Below the pieces are notes generated by a model. That model was given only the letters and a program-made list of their open reading frames with translations. It ran no database searches and was not told the origin of the DNA. The translations under genes were made by a program, and so were the position numbers. From assembly GCA_027491085.1 (NCBI GenBank), contig JAIXWW010000007.1, positions 1 to 53,664 of the forward strand: DNA of 53,664 bases, given 5' to 3'. The DNA comes from Bacteroidota bacterium. Lineage in GTDB: Bacteria; Bacteroidota; Bacteroidia; UKL13-3. Below, piece after piece: positions 1 to 8,834 of the stretch (position 1 is its first letter; the number at the start of each line of letters is the position of its first letter).

Positions 1-24
1 AACTTTCCCGCTTTCAAGGGGGTG

Positions 25-54
25 CAAATGTATCTACTTTTTGGTTCTTTGCAA
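25..54 (-). promoter_or_regulatory. Bacteroidota-type promoter reading out of the left edge
   Basis: Read on the minus strand, TACATTTG (complement of 25-32) fits the Bacteroidota -7 consensus TAnnTTTG. A TTG (complement of 52-54) lies 19 nt upstream, within the usual spacing for the -33 element. It would drive a gene or RNA operon lying left of the window. No coding start is visible before base 1, so the target is unknown. Confidence 0.5.
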
Positions 55-172
55 CTTATTTATTTATCATTCCCCCATTATACCTTATTTTCAAGTACTT
101 ATTTTTTATTTTAACCTGTTTCGTTAGAAATTATCATCTTGTTTATCTTAGTCGACAGAAATAACTAGGTGA

Positions 173-198
173 ATTACTCCTTTATATTACTCCTTTAT
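173..198. repeat. 13-bp tandem duplication upstream of dxr
   Basis: Two exact, adjacent copies of attactcctttat lie in the AT-rich leader region 33-282. No function is evident. The rest of 33-282 holds nothing recognisable apart from a weak TATTATTG -7-like element just ahead of dxr. Confidence 0.5.
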
Positions 199-282
199 AT
201 CCCGAAACCAATAATTTGAATAATTGTTAAATAAGATAATTGAAAATATTATATTATTGCTGCATACATTATTAAATATATA

Positions 283-1449
283 ATGAGTAAAGAATTAGAG
301 AAAAAGAAAATTGCTATTTTAGGTAGTACTGGTAGTATTGGAACTCAAGCGCTAGAAATAGCTAGAGAGCAAAGTGATAAAATTGAAATAGAAGTATTAA
401 CTGCAAACAGTAATGCCGATTTATTGATTAAACAAGCCATAGAGTTTAAACCAAACCATGTGGTTATAGCTGATGATAGCAAATACCAAATAGTAAAAAA
501 TGCTTTAGATAAACATGATATTAAGGTATTTTCGGGCAATAAAGCGATTGCCGACTTAATGGAGATAACTTCGGCTGAAATAGTTTTAACAGCTATGGTT
601 GGCTATAGTGGACTTTTGCCAACTATTAAAGCAATTGAAAATAAAAAGAAAATTGCTCTAGCAAATAAAGAAACATTAGTAGTTGCTGGAGAGTTAATAA
701 CTAGTTTATGTGCTGAACATAAAGTAAACTTAATACCTGTTGATTCGGAACATTCAGCAATTTTTCAATGTTTGGTGGGAGAAGACTTAAATACCATTGA
801 TAAAATTATTTTAACAGCTTCAGGTGGGCCATTTAGAGGTAAAAAAGCAAATGAGTTGCTAGAAATTACAAAAAAAGAAGCTCTTAAACACCCGAATTGG
901 ACAATGGGCGCAAAAATTACCATTGATTCAGCTAGTTTGATGAATAAAGGATTGGAAGTGATTGAGGCAAAATGGTTATTTGGTTTAGAAAATAATCAAA
1001 TAGATGTAGTTGTTCATCCGCAATCTATTATACATAGTATGGTGGAATTTAATGATGGCAGCATTAAAGCCCAAATGGGGTTGCCAGATATGAAACTACC
1101 TATTCATTATGCATTTTTTTATCCTGAAAGAACTAAAACCAATTTTAAACGACTTTCATTTAAAGAAATGAATATGCTAACTTTTGAAGAGCCTGATAAA
1201 CAAACATTTAGAAACTTAGGTTTAGCTTATGAAGCTATGGAAGCAGGTGGTAATAAGGCATGTATATTAAATGCAGCCAATGAAATAGCTGTAGAAGCAT
1301 TTTTAAATGATAAAATAAAATTCTTACAAATTGCAGAAATAAATGAAGCTTGTATGAACGAGGTTCATTTCATAAAACAGCCTACTTTGGAAGACTATAT
1401 AAGCACTGATAGCGAAGCTAGACTAGTGGCGAAAAGTTTGATAAGATAA
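283..1449 (+). CDS. dxr: 1-deoxy-D-xylulose 5-phosphate reductoisomerase
   Basis: Dxr converts DXP to 2-C-methyl-D-erythritol 4-phosphate with NADPH and a divalent metal, the committed step of the MEP isoprenoid pathway in the cytosol. The 388-residue length is normal for the family. Visible marks are the NADPH-binding loop GSTGSIG (residues 14-20), the LANKE motif (127-131), metal ligands D154 and E156 in VPVDSEHSAIFQ-like context (seen as IPVDSEHSAIFQ), and NKGLEVIEA with E225 and E228. The ATG at 283 puts the Rossmann motif at the expected distance. rseP follows 73 nt downstream on the same strand but with its own promoter-like element, so the two may be only partly co-transcribed. Identification is firm. 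Confidence 0.97.
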   Translation: MSKELEKKKIAILGSTGSIGTQALEIAREQSDKIEIEVLTANSNADLLIKQAIEFKPNHVVIADDSKYQIVKNALDKHDIKVFSGNKAIADLMEITSAEIVLTAMVGYSGLLPTIKAIENKKKIALANKETLVVAGELITSLCAEHKVNLIPVDSEHSAIFQCLVGEDLNTIDKIILTASGGPFRGKKANELLEITKKEALKHPNWTMGAKITIDSASLMNKGLEVIEAKWLFGLENNQIDVVVHPQSIIHSMVEFNDGSIKAQMGLPDMKLPIHYAFFYPERTKTNFKRLSFKEMNMLTFEEPDKQTFRNLGLAYEAMEAGGNKACILNAANEIAVEAFLNDKIKFLQIAEINEACMNEVHFIKQPTLEDYISTDSEARLVAKSLIR

Positions 1450-1472
1450 TATCAAATAGTTTTTTACTTTTG
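1438..1472 (+). promoter_or_regulatory. Promoter-like element for rseP
   Basis: TACTTTTG at 1465-1472 matches the Bacteroidota -7 consensus TAnnTTTG. A TTG at 1438-1440, overlapping the 3' end of dxr, is the candidate -33 element. The 24-nt spacing is slightly long. Transcription would begin about 40 nt before the rseP ATG. Confidence 0.5.
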
Positions 1473-1522
1473 CAGCCTTCAAAACTATACAAATAGTTAA
1501 TTTAAAAATATACAATATATAG

Positions 1523-2866
1523 ATGCAAACATTCACAATGATAGCGCAAGTAATTGCGGCTCTTTCAATTTTAGTATTAATACACGAATTAGGACATTTT
1601 TTAGCGGCTAAATTATTTAAAATTAAAGTAGATAAGTTTTACTTATTCTTTGATTTTTTGTTTCCAATGCCAAGTGTTTTAAACTTTGCCTTGTTTAAAT
1701 TTAAAAAAGGCGATACAGAATATGGTTTAGGTTGGTTTCCAATGGGTGGTTATGTTCAAATTAACGGAATGGTAGATGAAAACATGGGTAACCAAGATTT
1801 AACCAAACCGGCAGAACCATGGGAATTTAGAAGCAAACCAGCATGGCAACGTATGATTGTGATGCTTGGTGGTATTATATTTAATGTAATACTAGGTATC
1901 ATTATTTTTGCAGGTATTAAATACTATTATGGCGAAAAAATGCTGATTAACAGCTCAGTTAAACATGGCATAGCTCCTAGCGAATTAGCTCAAGAAATGG
2001 GTTTTAGACTAGGCGACAAAATAGAAGCTGTAAATGGAAAAACAATAATTCATTTAGACGATGCATTAAACTCAGAAATATTAATGAGTGAAAAGCCTTA
2101 TTATACTGTAAAAAGAAATGACTCCATTATAGATGTTAAATTACCTGATGATTTTTTGAAAAAACTTACTAAAAAAACCAAAGGAGCATTTTTTACACCA
2201 AGAATGGAACTTTATGTTCAAAAGGTAAACAGTGGCTCAGCAGCAGAAAAGGCTGGATTACAACCTAAAGATAAAATTATTGGAGTGGATACGAACAAAA
2301 TAATATTGTTTGAAGAGTTTCAGCCATTGCTAATGGCATACAAAGGAAAAAGCACCAAACTTACCGTAGTTAGAAATAACGATACCTTGGCTTTAACAGC
2401 TTTAATTGGAACTGATGGTAAATTAGGGTTTATGCCTACCGATTTAAATTGGAAATTTGATACAGTATCATATAGCTTACTATCATCAATTCCGGCAGGA
2501 ATTAACCAAGCTTATGAAACCATAGCTAACCAAGTAGCTGGCTGGGGAAAAATTTTTAAAGGTCATATTCCATTAAATAAAGCTGTACAAGGTCCAATTG
2601 GTATAGCTGATTATTTTGGACCAACTTGGGATTGGTTAAACTTTTGGATGTTAACAGCTTTAATATCGATGGGTTTGGCATTTATGAATTTTTTACCAAT
2701 TCCAGCATTAGATGGTGGACACGTGGTATTACTACTTATTGAAATGATTACTAAAAAACCAATTAGTATTAAAACACAAGAGCGTGTTCAAACTGTTGGA
2801 ACCATTATTTTATTAACCCTTATGGTATTAATATTTGGTAATGATATTATCAATAAATTTAAATAA
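1523..2866 (+). CDS. rseP: RseP-type site-2 intramembrane metalloprotease
   Basis: A multi-pass inner-membrane zinc protease of family M50B that cleaves membrane-embedded substrates, classically anti-sigma factors, within the bilayer. The HELGH zinc motif is at residues 21-25 in the first transmembrane segment. The second active-site motif, FLPIPALDGGH, lies near residue 395 in a C-terminal transmembrane segment. Between them are two PDZ-like regions; the clearer one is around GSAAEKAGLQPKDKI at about residue 235. The length of 447 residues is typical. The dxr-rseP order is common in bacteria. Its substrate here is unknown, and no sigma/anti-sigma pair is visible nearby. Confidence 0.95.
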   Translation: MQTFTMIAQVIAALSILVLIHELGHFLAAKLFKIKVDKFYLFFDFLFPMPSVLNFALFKFKKGDTEYGLGWFPMGGYVQINGMVDENMGNQDLTKPAEPWEFRSKPAWQRMIVMLGGIIFNVILGIIIFAGIKYYYGEKMLINSSVKHGIAPSELAQEMGFRLGDKIEAVNGKTIIHLDDALNSEILMSEKPYYTVKRNDSIIDVKLPDDFLKKLTKKTKGAFFTPRMELYVQKVNSGSAAEKAGLQPKDKIIGVDTNKIILFEEFQPLLMAYKGKSTKLTVVRNNDTLALTALIGTDGKLGFMPTDLNWKFDTVSYSLLSSIPAGINQAYETIANQVAGWGKIFKGHIPLNKAVQGPIGIADYFGPTWDWLNFWMLTALISMGLAFMNFLPIPALDGGHVVLLLIEMITKKPISIKTQERVQTVGTIILLTLMVLIFGNDIINKFK

Positions 2867-2886
2867 ACTAATTTAAGTAAGTATAT

Positions 2887-2924
2887 AAAAAAGCCCTGTA
2901 AACTATGTTTTACAGGGCTTTTTT
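2887..2924. terminator. Bidirectional intrinsic terminator
   Basis: A perfect 16-bp stem (2887-2902 with 2909-2924), core gccctgtaaa/tttacagggc, has a 6-nt loop and A/T runs on both sides. It sits between rseP (plus) and the convergent small ORF and can end transcription from either strand. Confidence 0.9.
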
Positions 2925-2925
2925 A

Positions 2926-3162
2926 TTAATCTACATTTTGCTGTAAACCGTCTTTGGCCTTTTTTAAAATATTATCTAAAGTTATTTCACTCGGTCGGAA
3001 GTATGTTTTATTTAATAAATCTATACCTTCTAAAAGCTCTAAATACATTGATTTTAAGGACTCATTTTGAGCAATAGCATTTTCAATAGCCATACTTTCA
3101 TCTTGAGTAGTTTCCTTGTAAATGTAATTGAGTAAATCGTCTTCGGAGTAGTTTTGTTGCAT
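2926..3162 (-). CDS. Small acidic protein of unknown function (78 aa)
   Basis: Not recognised as a named family. The 78-residue acidic protein is predicted mostly helical, with no signal peptide or transmembrane segment. Its opening, YSEDDLLNYIYKETTQDES, followed by an Asn/Glu-rich helix, resembles the N-terminal helices of short anti-sigma-like proteins of Bacteroidota, but the zinc-finger cysteines and histidines are missing. It ends directly at the shared terminator. It lies 60 nt downstream of the SGNH-like gene and could be the last gene of the tamL operon. The ATG at 3162 is the only sensible start. Confidence 0.65.
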   Translation of the reverse strand: MQQNYSEDDLLNYIYKETTQDESMAIENAIAQNESLKSMYLELLEGIDLLNKTYFRPSEITLDNILKKAKDGLQQNVD

Positions 3163-3222
3163 ATAGTTAAATTTAAATATAGGTAAAACGAAAATAGAAA
3201 TATTTTAGTATTTAAATATTTT

Positions 3223-4242
3223 TTATTTCAAATATTTTAGCACATTTTCAGCCAAAGCTAATCTTCCTGTTTGGTTGTAATGTTCTGTAGTCCAGTTTTG
3301 ATCAATAAAATCTAGGCCATTAACCAATTCAAAACTATTCACTACAGTTACTCCATGTTTATGGTACCTTTCAATTAACAATTGTTTGTTTTGATGCATT
3401 ATATTCACCAACTCCTTCCCTACTAAACTATCGGCATACTGCATATTTTCAGCTAACAAATGGAAAATTAATTTTAGGTTCTTTTGCTTTGCAATGCTTA
3501 CAATTTCGTCAAAATCTTGGATTCTGGGATTGGTATTTACATCAATTGGAAAAGCATATGTTTTAATGTAATGACAAGCTAAAGTAATTTTAGGCATATC
3601 CCATTCCCCATTTGGTAATAAATAAGTTCCGTTTGCCATGGCGTTATCCCACTGACGTACAGTTTTGTAAGGAAAACTTTCGGGCACATTTAGCTTTACA
3701 CTTGACCAATCTTTTTCCAAATCTTGGTCGCGCAGTTGAATTGATTTATTATCATAACCATTAAACGATAACTTTATACGTTTGAAAATAGGTAAATTGG
3801 GTTCATACATTACATTGGCTTGTGCAATATTGGTTTCTAAATGAGAGTTTATCCAAGGAGAACCAAAAGAGCGCGAATTAAGAGTAACTATTATGGTTTT
3901 TACCTTAGAGTCAGACTTTAAATTTTTAATTAATTGTAAAAATGTGCGGGCATGAATAGCACCATGATCGACTGAATTAACTTTTAAAGGCGATAATGAA
4001 TCAATCATTTGAGAAATAGATTGTAAACAAGTATCGTTATTGGCAGCGGTAGCATTACTTGATTCGGCATAATACAATACATCACTGCAATTTTCTAAAC
4101 TATCTTGGGTAAACAATAATTTTGCGTCAATGGCTTCGGCATTTGACCAATAATAGTATTTTACGTAGCAGTAATTTGTAGTTAAAAGACAAAAAACAAA
4201 TACTGGTAATAAAATACAGAGTTTATAAAATAATTTTTTCAT
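3223..4242 (-). CDS. SGNH-like exported protein paired with an MBOAT acyltransferase
   Basis: Residues about 7-28 form one N-terminal membrane anchor, so the rest should face the periplasm. The protein has the layout of DltD/AlgJ-like SGNH partners of MBOAT enzymes. A Ser-containing block follows strand 1 (YYAESSNA, near residue 58), and there is a C-terminal EHYNQTGR block carrying the conserved His and Gly. The Asp normally three residues before that His is Thr here (TTEH), so a classical Asp-His dyad is doubtful. It begins 2 nt after the MBOAT stop codon, a sign of translational coupling. Likely role: transfer or removal of O-acyl groups on a surface or periplasmic glycan together with its neighbour. 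The substrate is unknown. Confidence 0.75.
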   Translation of the reverse strand: MKKLFYKLCILLPVFVFCLLTTNYCYVKYYYWSNAEAIDAKLLFTQDSLENCSDVLYYAESSNATAANNDTCLQSISQMIDSLSPLKVNSVDHGAIHARTFLQLIKNLKSDSKVKTIIVTLNSRSFGSPWINSHLETNIAQANVMYEPNLPIFKRIKLSFNGYDNKSIQLRDQDLEKDWSSVKLNVPESFPYKTVRQWDNAMANGTYLLPNGEWDMPKITLACHYIKTYAFPIDVNTNPRIQDFDEIVSIAKQKNLKLIFHLLAENMQYADSLVGKELVNIMHQNKQLLIERYHKHGVTVVNSFELVNGLDFIDQNWTTEHYNQTGRLALAENVLKYLK

Positions 4243-4244
4243 GG

Positions 4245-5636
4245 TTAAAATTGAAAATAAATAAACTGAAAACTTTGAATACCACTAAATAACAATAGAC
4301 TGATTATTAAAATAATGTACCCCGTCCATCGGAAAATAACATGAGAATTTTTAAAGAAATAATCGAATCTTGTATTAAAAATTGCTATTTCAATTAGGAA
4401 GAATATTACAAGCATTGAAACTAATTCAAAACTGATTTTTAAATTTAAGCTTGCATCAAAACTATAAGTAAAACATTGATTTAAAACTAAAATGGCTTTA
4501 TCAAAATTTTCGGCTCTAAAAAACACCCATATTAAAGTAACTAAAATAAAAGTGATATTGGCCCCTAAAAATTTGAAAACTGTATTTTGCCTTATGGTTT
4601 CAGGATAAAATTTAACCAAACCTTTTTCTAACAAATAAAATAAGCCATGTAAAAAACCCCAAATAATAAAAGTATAATTGGCTCCATGCCAAAAACCACT
4701 TAAAGAGAAAACCAATAAAATGTTAAAAACCCACCTAAAAGCATTTACATAACTGCCGCCAAGCGGGAAAAAAACATAATTACGGAACCAAGTGGTTAAT
4801 GAAATATGCCATTTTTGCCAAAATTGATAAAAACTAATCGCAAAATAAGGTTGTTTAAAATTATCCATTAAGTTAATACCGAGTATACGAGCAGCACCAA
4901 TTGCAATAGTAGAATAACCATAAAAGTCGGCATAAATTTGAATAGAAAATGCTATTAAAGCAATCCAAGCAGAACTTGAATAATAATGAGTTGGATTCAA
5001 ATAAAATTCATTGACTAGTGGTGCTAAATTATCAGCAATACACATTTTTACAAACAAACCGTACAAGATTAATCTTAAACCATTGCTTATATTTTTATAC
5101 TTAAATTTATGCTTTGCTCTCAGTTCATTACCTAAAGTACTGTATTTCTCAATTGGGCCAGCCACCATTTGAGGGAAAAACAACACATAATTAGCAAAAT
5201 AACCCAAATGTTTTTCGGCTTTTTGGTTGCCTTTATAAACCTCAATAGTATAACTTAGTGATTGAAAAGTATGAAACGATAAACCAATTGGCAATAGTAT
5301 ATCGAGGTGATGCAACTTTTGAGGAACAAAAACATGGAAGATATCGATAAAAAAGTTAAAGTATTTGAAATAAGCAAGTAGCCCAATATTACTAATTATG
5401 CTAAATAATAGCCAAAATAATTTTAATTTCCCTTCTTGTTTTTCAATTAATAAACCACAAAAATAATCTACTATTATGATGGCATATAAAATTAAAATAT
5501 AAGGTAAATAAAACGCTGAATAAAAATAAGTACTGGCAATAAATAATAAAATCCAACGCCACTTATGTTTCAATAAATAAAACAATATAGTAACTATTGG
5601 AAAAAACAGTAAAAAATGTAATGAGTTAAATAACAT
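4245..5636 (-). CDS. MBOAT family O-acyltransferase (AlgI/DltB-like)
   Basis: A polytopic membrane protein of 463 residues that moves acyl groups across the inner membrane for O-acylation of an extracytoplasmic polymer. Diagnostic segments are PIGLSFHTFQSLSYTIEVY (about 115-135), FFPQMVAGPIEKY (about 152), WHISLTTWFRNYVFFPLGG (about 275) and SGFWHGANYTFIIWG (about 313), which carry the conserved His residues. It starts 12 nt after the tamL stop and ends 2 nt before the SGNH-like gene, so tamL, this gene and the SGNH gene form a tight operon. A second, diverged pair is at 19.2-21.7 kb. The acyl acceptor is not deducible. Confidence 0.92.
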   Translation of the reverse strand: MLFNSLHFLLFFPIVTILFYLLKHKWRWILLFIASTYFYSAFYLPYILILYAIIIVDYFCGLLIEKQEGKLKLFWLLFSIISNIGLLAYFKYFNFFIDIFHVFVPQKLHHLDILLPIGLSFHTFQSLSYTIEVYKGNQKAEKHLGYFANYVLFFPQMVAGPIEKYSTLGNELRAKHKFKYKNISNGLRLILYGLFVKMCIADNLAPLVNEFYLNPTHYYSSSAWIALIAFSIQIYADFYGYSTIAIGAARILGINLMDNFKQPYFAISFYQFWQKWHISLTTWFRNYVFFPLGGSYVNAFRWVFNILLVFSLSGFWHGANYTFIIWGFLHGLFYLLEKGLVKFYPETIRQNTVFKFLGANITFILVTLIWVFFRAENFDKAILVLNQCFTYSFDASLNLKISFELVSMLVIFFLIEIAIFNTRFDYFFKNSHVIFRWTGYIILIISLLLFSGIQSFQFIYFQF

Positions 5637-5648
5637 ATAATTAAAAAA

Positions 5649-7997
5649 TTAAAAAGGATACCCTATACCAAAATTAAATATACTGTTATCCCAATACCAA
5701 TCAAAATCCTTTGCGTTATTAATAACCCAACGTTTTCCGTACTCTTGACTTGGATCGTGCAAAGGAACAGCTCCATCAAGCCTAAAGATAAAGATACCTA
5801 AATTTAACCTAATACCTAAACCTGAACCTAAAGCCATTTCATTATAAAAATTTTGGATATCAAAATCCGCCCCTAGCCTACTATCTTGCTTAGCTGACCA
5901 AATATTTCCAGCATCGGTAAATACAGCACCTTCAAACAAATGCTTGTATATATTAAAGCGGTATTCCATATTCATTTCAATTTTTATATCCCCCGATTTA
6001 TCAATTTGGCTAGTAGTAGAATAAACACCAGGACCAATTGAGCGAGGCCTAAAAGCCCTTAAACTATTGGCTCCACCTGTAAAAAATCTTTTTTCGAATG
6101 GTATATAATCTGGTGAATTACCATAAGGCAAAGCATATCCCATTGCCACACGATAAACCATTGTATTGTTCATATCTAACCAATGATTGAATCTAAAATC
6201 GGCATACGTTTTTACATATTGAAAATAATTCAGGCCAAACAATTCGAATTGATTTTTAATATTTCTAGTAGTATCAGTAACTTTAGGTTCATCTAGTAAA
6301 AAGTTAAACGCTGAAACCAAATTCCCTGCAAGTTCTAAAACATCCCAACGTAAAAAAATATAATTTTTTCCCTTACTAATGGGTTGAGAGTTATACGTAA
6401 AACCTAAACGGATATCATTAACAATTAAATTATTGGCAAATACATTTTGTAAAAAAATATCTGTTTTACTTTTTTCTTCAAGCTCAGAATTGGTAAAATT
6501 TGTTCTTACAAAGCTAAATTCGGGAAAAGCAACATAATAACTAATGAGCTTTCTGTTAATTTGATAGGAAGAACCAAGTGTAAAAACCCTACGTTCATAC
6601 TGAACATTTTTCTCATAAATGATAGATGAATTTACAATGGTTTTGGTATTGGCATTATTAATTTTTCTATCAATTTTATTTAAAAACAACAACTGAGGAA
6701 TGGTAATACTTGCAGAAAATGATTGCTCACTGCTATTAAAAAATGGTTTTGGATTGATGTTTTCGCCTCGTTGAGCTTCAAAACTTGAGCGGAAACGAAG
6801 TTGCAAAATCTCACCATTATGAAAAATATTTCTATCGGTAAATTGAATAACAGCGGCCAAACCATAATTTCGAGATGACGAAATATTTACTAAATTAGCC
6901 TGATCACTGGTAATAGCTTGAGGTTCTATGATGATATCATATTTATCATTTTGCTTTAAGTTAATGCTAAAATCAATCACATTGTCACTATCATTTTCCA
7001 AAATAGTTGGGGTTATGGTTACCAACTTAAACAATTGCAAATCATTTAACCTACTATATGTTTTACTTAAATTATTTTGTTGAAAAAGTTCTCCTTTCAT
7101 CAAAAAATTCATTTTAGCAATAATGCTTGGATTTATTTTACTGCCATTAGGTATGTATTTAAAATTATTAGTGGTGATGGTATCATGAGTAGCACCAGGC
7201 AACTTTTCACTTGGCTCCACACTAATTACCAAATTACGGACTTTATATATTTTAAATGGTTTTAAATCGTCTTGGTTTTTAATATTTATTTCAATGGCTA
7301 CATAATCACTACTGTAGTTTGTATCTACATTGAAATCAATATACTCCTTGGCAAAAGTATAATAGCCATTATTACGCAGTAAATTTAAAATACGATTTTG
7401 CTCCTCTATTAAATTTTCTCGTTTGAGTGACCTACCCATTTTTATATAACTATCATCGAGAGAGGCTTGAACTAGCTTATAAATTTTTTTATCAGGACAA
7501 TTTACATTCAATTTGGCATATTTAAACTGATTGTTCAATTTTATAAAATAGGTTACTATTTTACGTTCTTTTAAAAACTTGGTATCGGTTACTGTATAAG
7601 AAATTTCAGAATAATAATAACCTTGCGATTTTAAATATATATGCATAGCACGAATGCTCGTTTCAATCATAGTAGTATCTACAATAACTGGAACTCTTCC
7701 CAAATCATCGCGTAGGAATCGTTTTATTTTATTATCTCCTTTCGATGCATCACCGAGTCTATAAAAAAACACATTTAACCTCACTAATCCCAGGAATTTA
7801 ACTCCTGGCTTCTGCTTGGTTTGACTCTCTAAATCAGATTCGAAAAAGCGGCTTTTTTTCTTTTCAAAAATGTCAATTTTATTTTTAACTAATTTAGCTC
7901 CTTCACGTTTATGAAATCTGCTTATATTGCAAGCATTTAATAGCATTGCGCTAGCTAACACTACTATTAATATTATATTTTTATTTATGCTTAACAA
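5649..7997 (-). CDS. tamL: TamL: lipoprotein-type Omp85/TamA outer-membrane assembly factor
   Basis: An outer-membrane protein of the BamA/TamA superfamily. The N-terminus has a lipoprotein signal with lipobox LLNAC (Cys at residue 23), which defines the Bacteroidota TamL variant. POTRA-like repeats follow at about 95-330 (YLKSQGYYYSEISYTV, LLRNNGYYTFAKEYIDFNV). The rest is a 16-strand-type barrel with the Omp85 motif FFTGGANSLRAFRPRSIGPG near residue 645, and it ends in FGIGYPF with a terminal Phe. The expected role is insertion or assembly of outer-membrane proteins with TamB, which is not in this window. No ATG lies ahead of the signal peptide. The start used is TTG at 7997, overlapping the divergent methyltransferase start. 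Its promoter must lie inside that neighbour. Confidence 0.92.
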   Translation of the reverse strand: MLSINKNIILIVVLASAMLLNACNISRFHKREGAKLVKNKIDIFEKKKSRFFESDLESQTKQKPGVKFLGLVRLNVFFYRLGDASKGDNKIKRFLRDDLGRVPVIVDTTMIETSIRAMHIYLKSQGYYYSEISYTVTDTKFLKERKIVTYFIKLNNQFKYAKLNVNCPDKKIYKLVQASLDDSYIKMGRSLKRENLIEEQNRILNLLRNNGYYTFAKEYIDFNVDTNYSSDYVAIEINIKNQDDLKPFKIYKVRNLVISVEPSEKLPGATHDTITTNNFKYIPNGSKINPSIIAKMNFLMKGELFQQNNLSKTYSRLNDLQLFKLVTITPTILENDSDNVIDFSINLKQNDKYDIIIEPQAITSDQANLVNISSSRNYGLAAVIQFTDRNIFHNGEILQLRFRSSFEAQRGENINPKPFFNSSEQSFSASITIPQLLFLNKIDRKINNANTKTIVNSSIIYEKNVQYERRVFTLGSSYQINRKLISYYVAFPEFSFVRTNFTNSELEEKSKTDIFLQNVFANNLIVNDIRLGFTYNSQPISKGKNYIFLRWDVLELAGNLVSAFNFLLDEPKVTDTTRNIKNQFELFGLNYFQYVKTYADFRFNHWLDMNNTMVYRVAMGYALPYGNSPDYIPFEKRFFTGGANSLRAFRPRSIGPGVYSTTSQIDKSGDIKIEMNMEYRFNIYKHLFEGAVFTDAGNIWSAKQDSRLGADFDIQNFYNEMALGSGLGIRLNLGIFIFRLDGAVPLHDPSQEYGKRWVINNAKDFDWYWDNSIFNFGIGYPF

Positions 7998-8724
7998 ACG
8001 TACTATTCAGTTTTTAAAAAGTTTAAAGGACAAAAGCACTCGCTATACCGAAGGCTATTTTTTGGCCGAAGGTAGTAAAACTGCTGTTGAAATACTTGCC
8101 TCAAATTTACAAATAGAAGCCATATATGCTACTACTGATTGGTGCAATTTATACCCAAAACACAAAAACAGTTCCAAACTTGTGGTTTGTACTCAAAAAG
8201 AAATTGAACAAATAAGTTCATTAAAGAGCACAAGAGATGTAGTTTTACAAGTAAAAATTAATAACCAACCAATAGAAAACAACAAAATAGAAAATTCACT
8301 TACCTTAGTTCTTGATGAAATTCAAGATCCCGGTAATTTAGGTACCATTATTAGAATAGCCGATTGGTATGGAATAAAAAATGTAATTTGTTCTCTTCAT
8401 ACAGCTGATTGTTATAACAATAAGTGTATTCAGGCCACCATGGGGAGTATAGCTAGGGTAAACATAACTTATATTGATTTAATAACCTTTTTCAAAAATA
8501 ATACATTACCCGTTTATGGTGCTTTTATGGAAGGAGAAAATCTATCAACAACCAAACTAGTAAAACCAGCTATACTAGTAATAGGAAACGAAGGCAAAGG
8601 AATCAACGCTAATTTACATTCATTCATAACAAAAAAAATTAGTGTAAAACGATTAGGTGAAGCCGAAAGTTTGAATGCAGCAATTGCTACTGCTATTATT
8701 TGTGATCGTTTATTAAATGAATAA
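7987..8724 (+). CDS. TrmH/SpoU-family RNA 2'-O-ribose methyltransferase
   Basis: A SAM-dependent SPOUT methyltransferase of 245 residues. An N-terminal substrate-binding region opens MLNKRTIQFLKSL and contains the EGYFLAEGSK motif. The knotted catalytic domain has motif 1 (LDEIQDPGNLGTIIRIADW), motif 2 (VIGNEGKGI) and motif 3 (ESLNAAIATAI). The start is set at the ATG at 7987; an upstream extension to 7927 would rely on TTG and lacks family similarity. The ATG lies inside the 5' end of tamL, so the two divergent coding regions overlap by 11 bp. The exact target nucleotide (rRNA or tRNA) is not determinable. Confidence 0.92.
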   Translation: MLNKRTIQFLKSLKDKSTRYTEGYFLAEGSKTAVEILASNLQIEAIYATTDWCNLYPKHKNSSKLVVCTQKEIEQISSLKSTRDVVLQVKINNQPIENNKIENSLTLVLDEIQDPGNLGTIIRIADWYGIKNVICSLHTADCYNNKCIQATMGSIARVNITYIDLITFFKNNTLPVYGAFMEGENLSTTKLVKPAILVIGNEGKGINANLHSFITKKISVKRLGEAESLNAAIATAIICDRLLNE

Positions 8725-8807
8725 TTTAGTTGAGTATTCCTTCTGATGAATATTAACTATTTCATTCAAAATTCAATTACATCCTTTTAATTTACAACCA
8801 AAAAAAG

Positions 8808-8815
8808 CATCTTTG
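8808..8815 (+). promoter_or_regulatory. Possible -7 element of serS
   Basis: CATCTTTG differs by one base from the Bacteroidota TAnnTTTG consensus and lies 19 nt before the serS ATG. No TTG is seen at the expected -33 distance, so support is weak. Confidence 0.3.
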
Positions 8816-8834
8816 CTTCCAATAGAAAATACAC

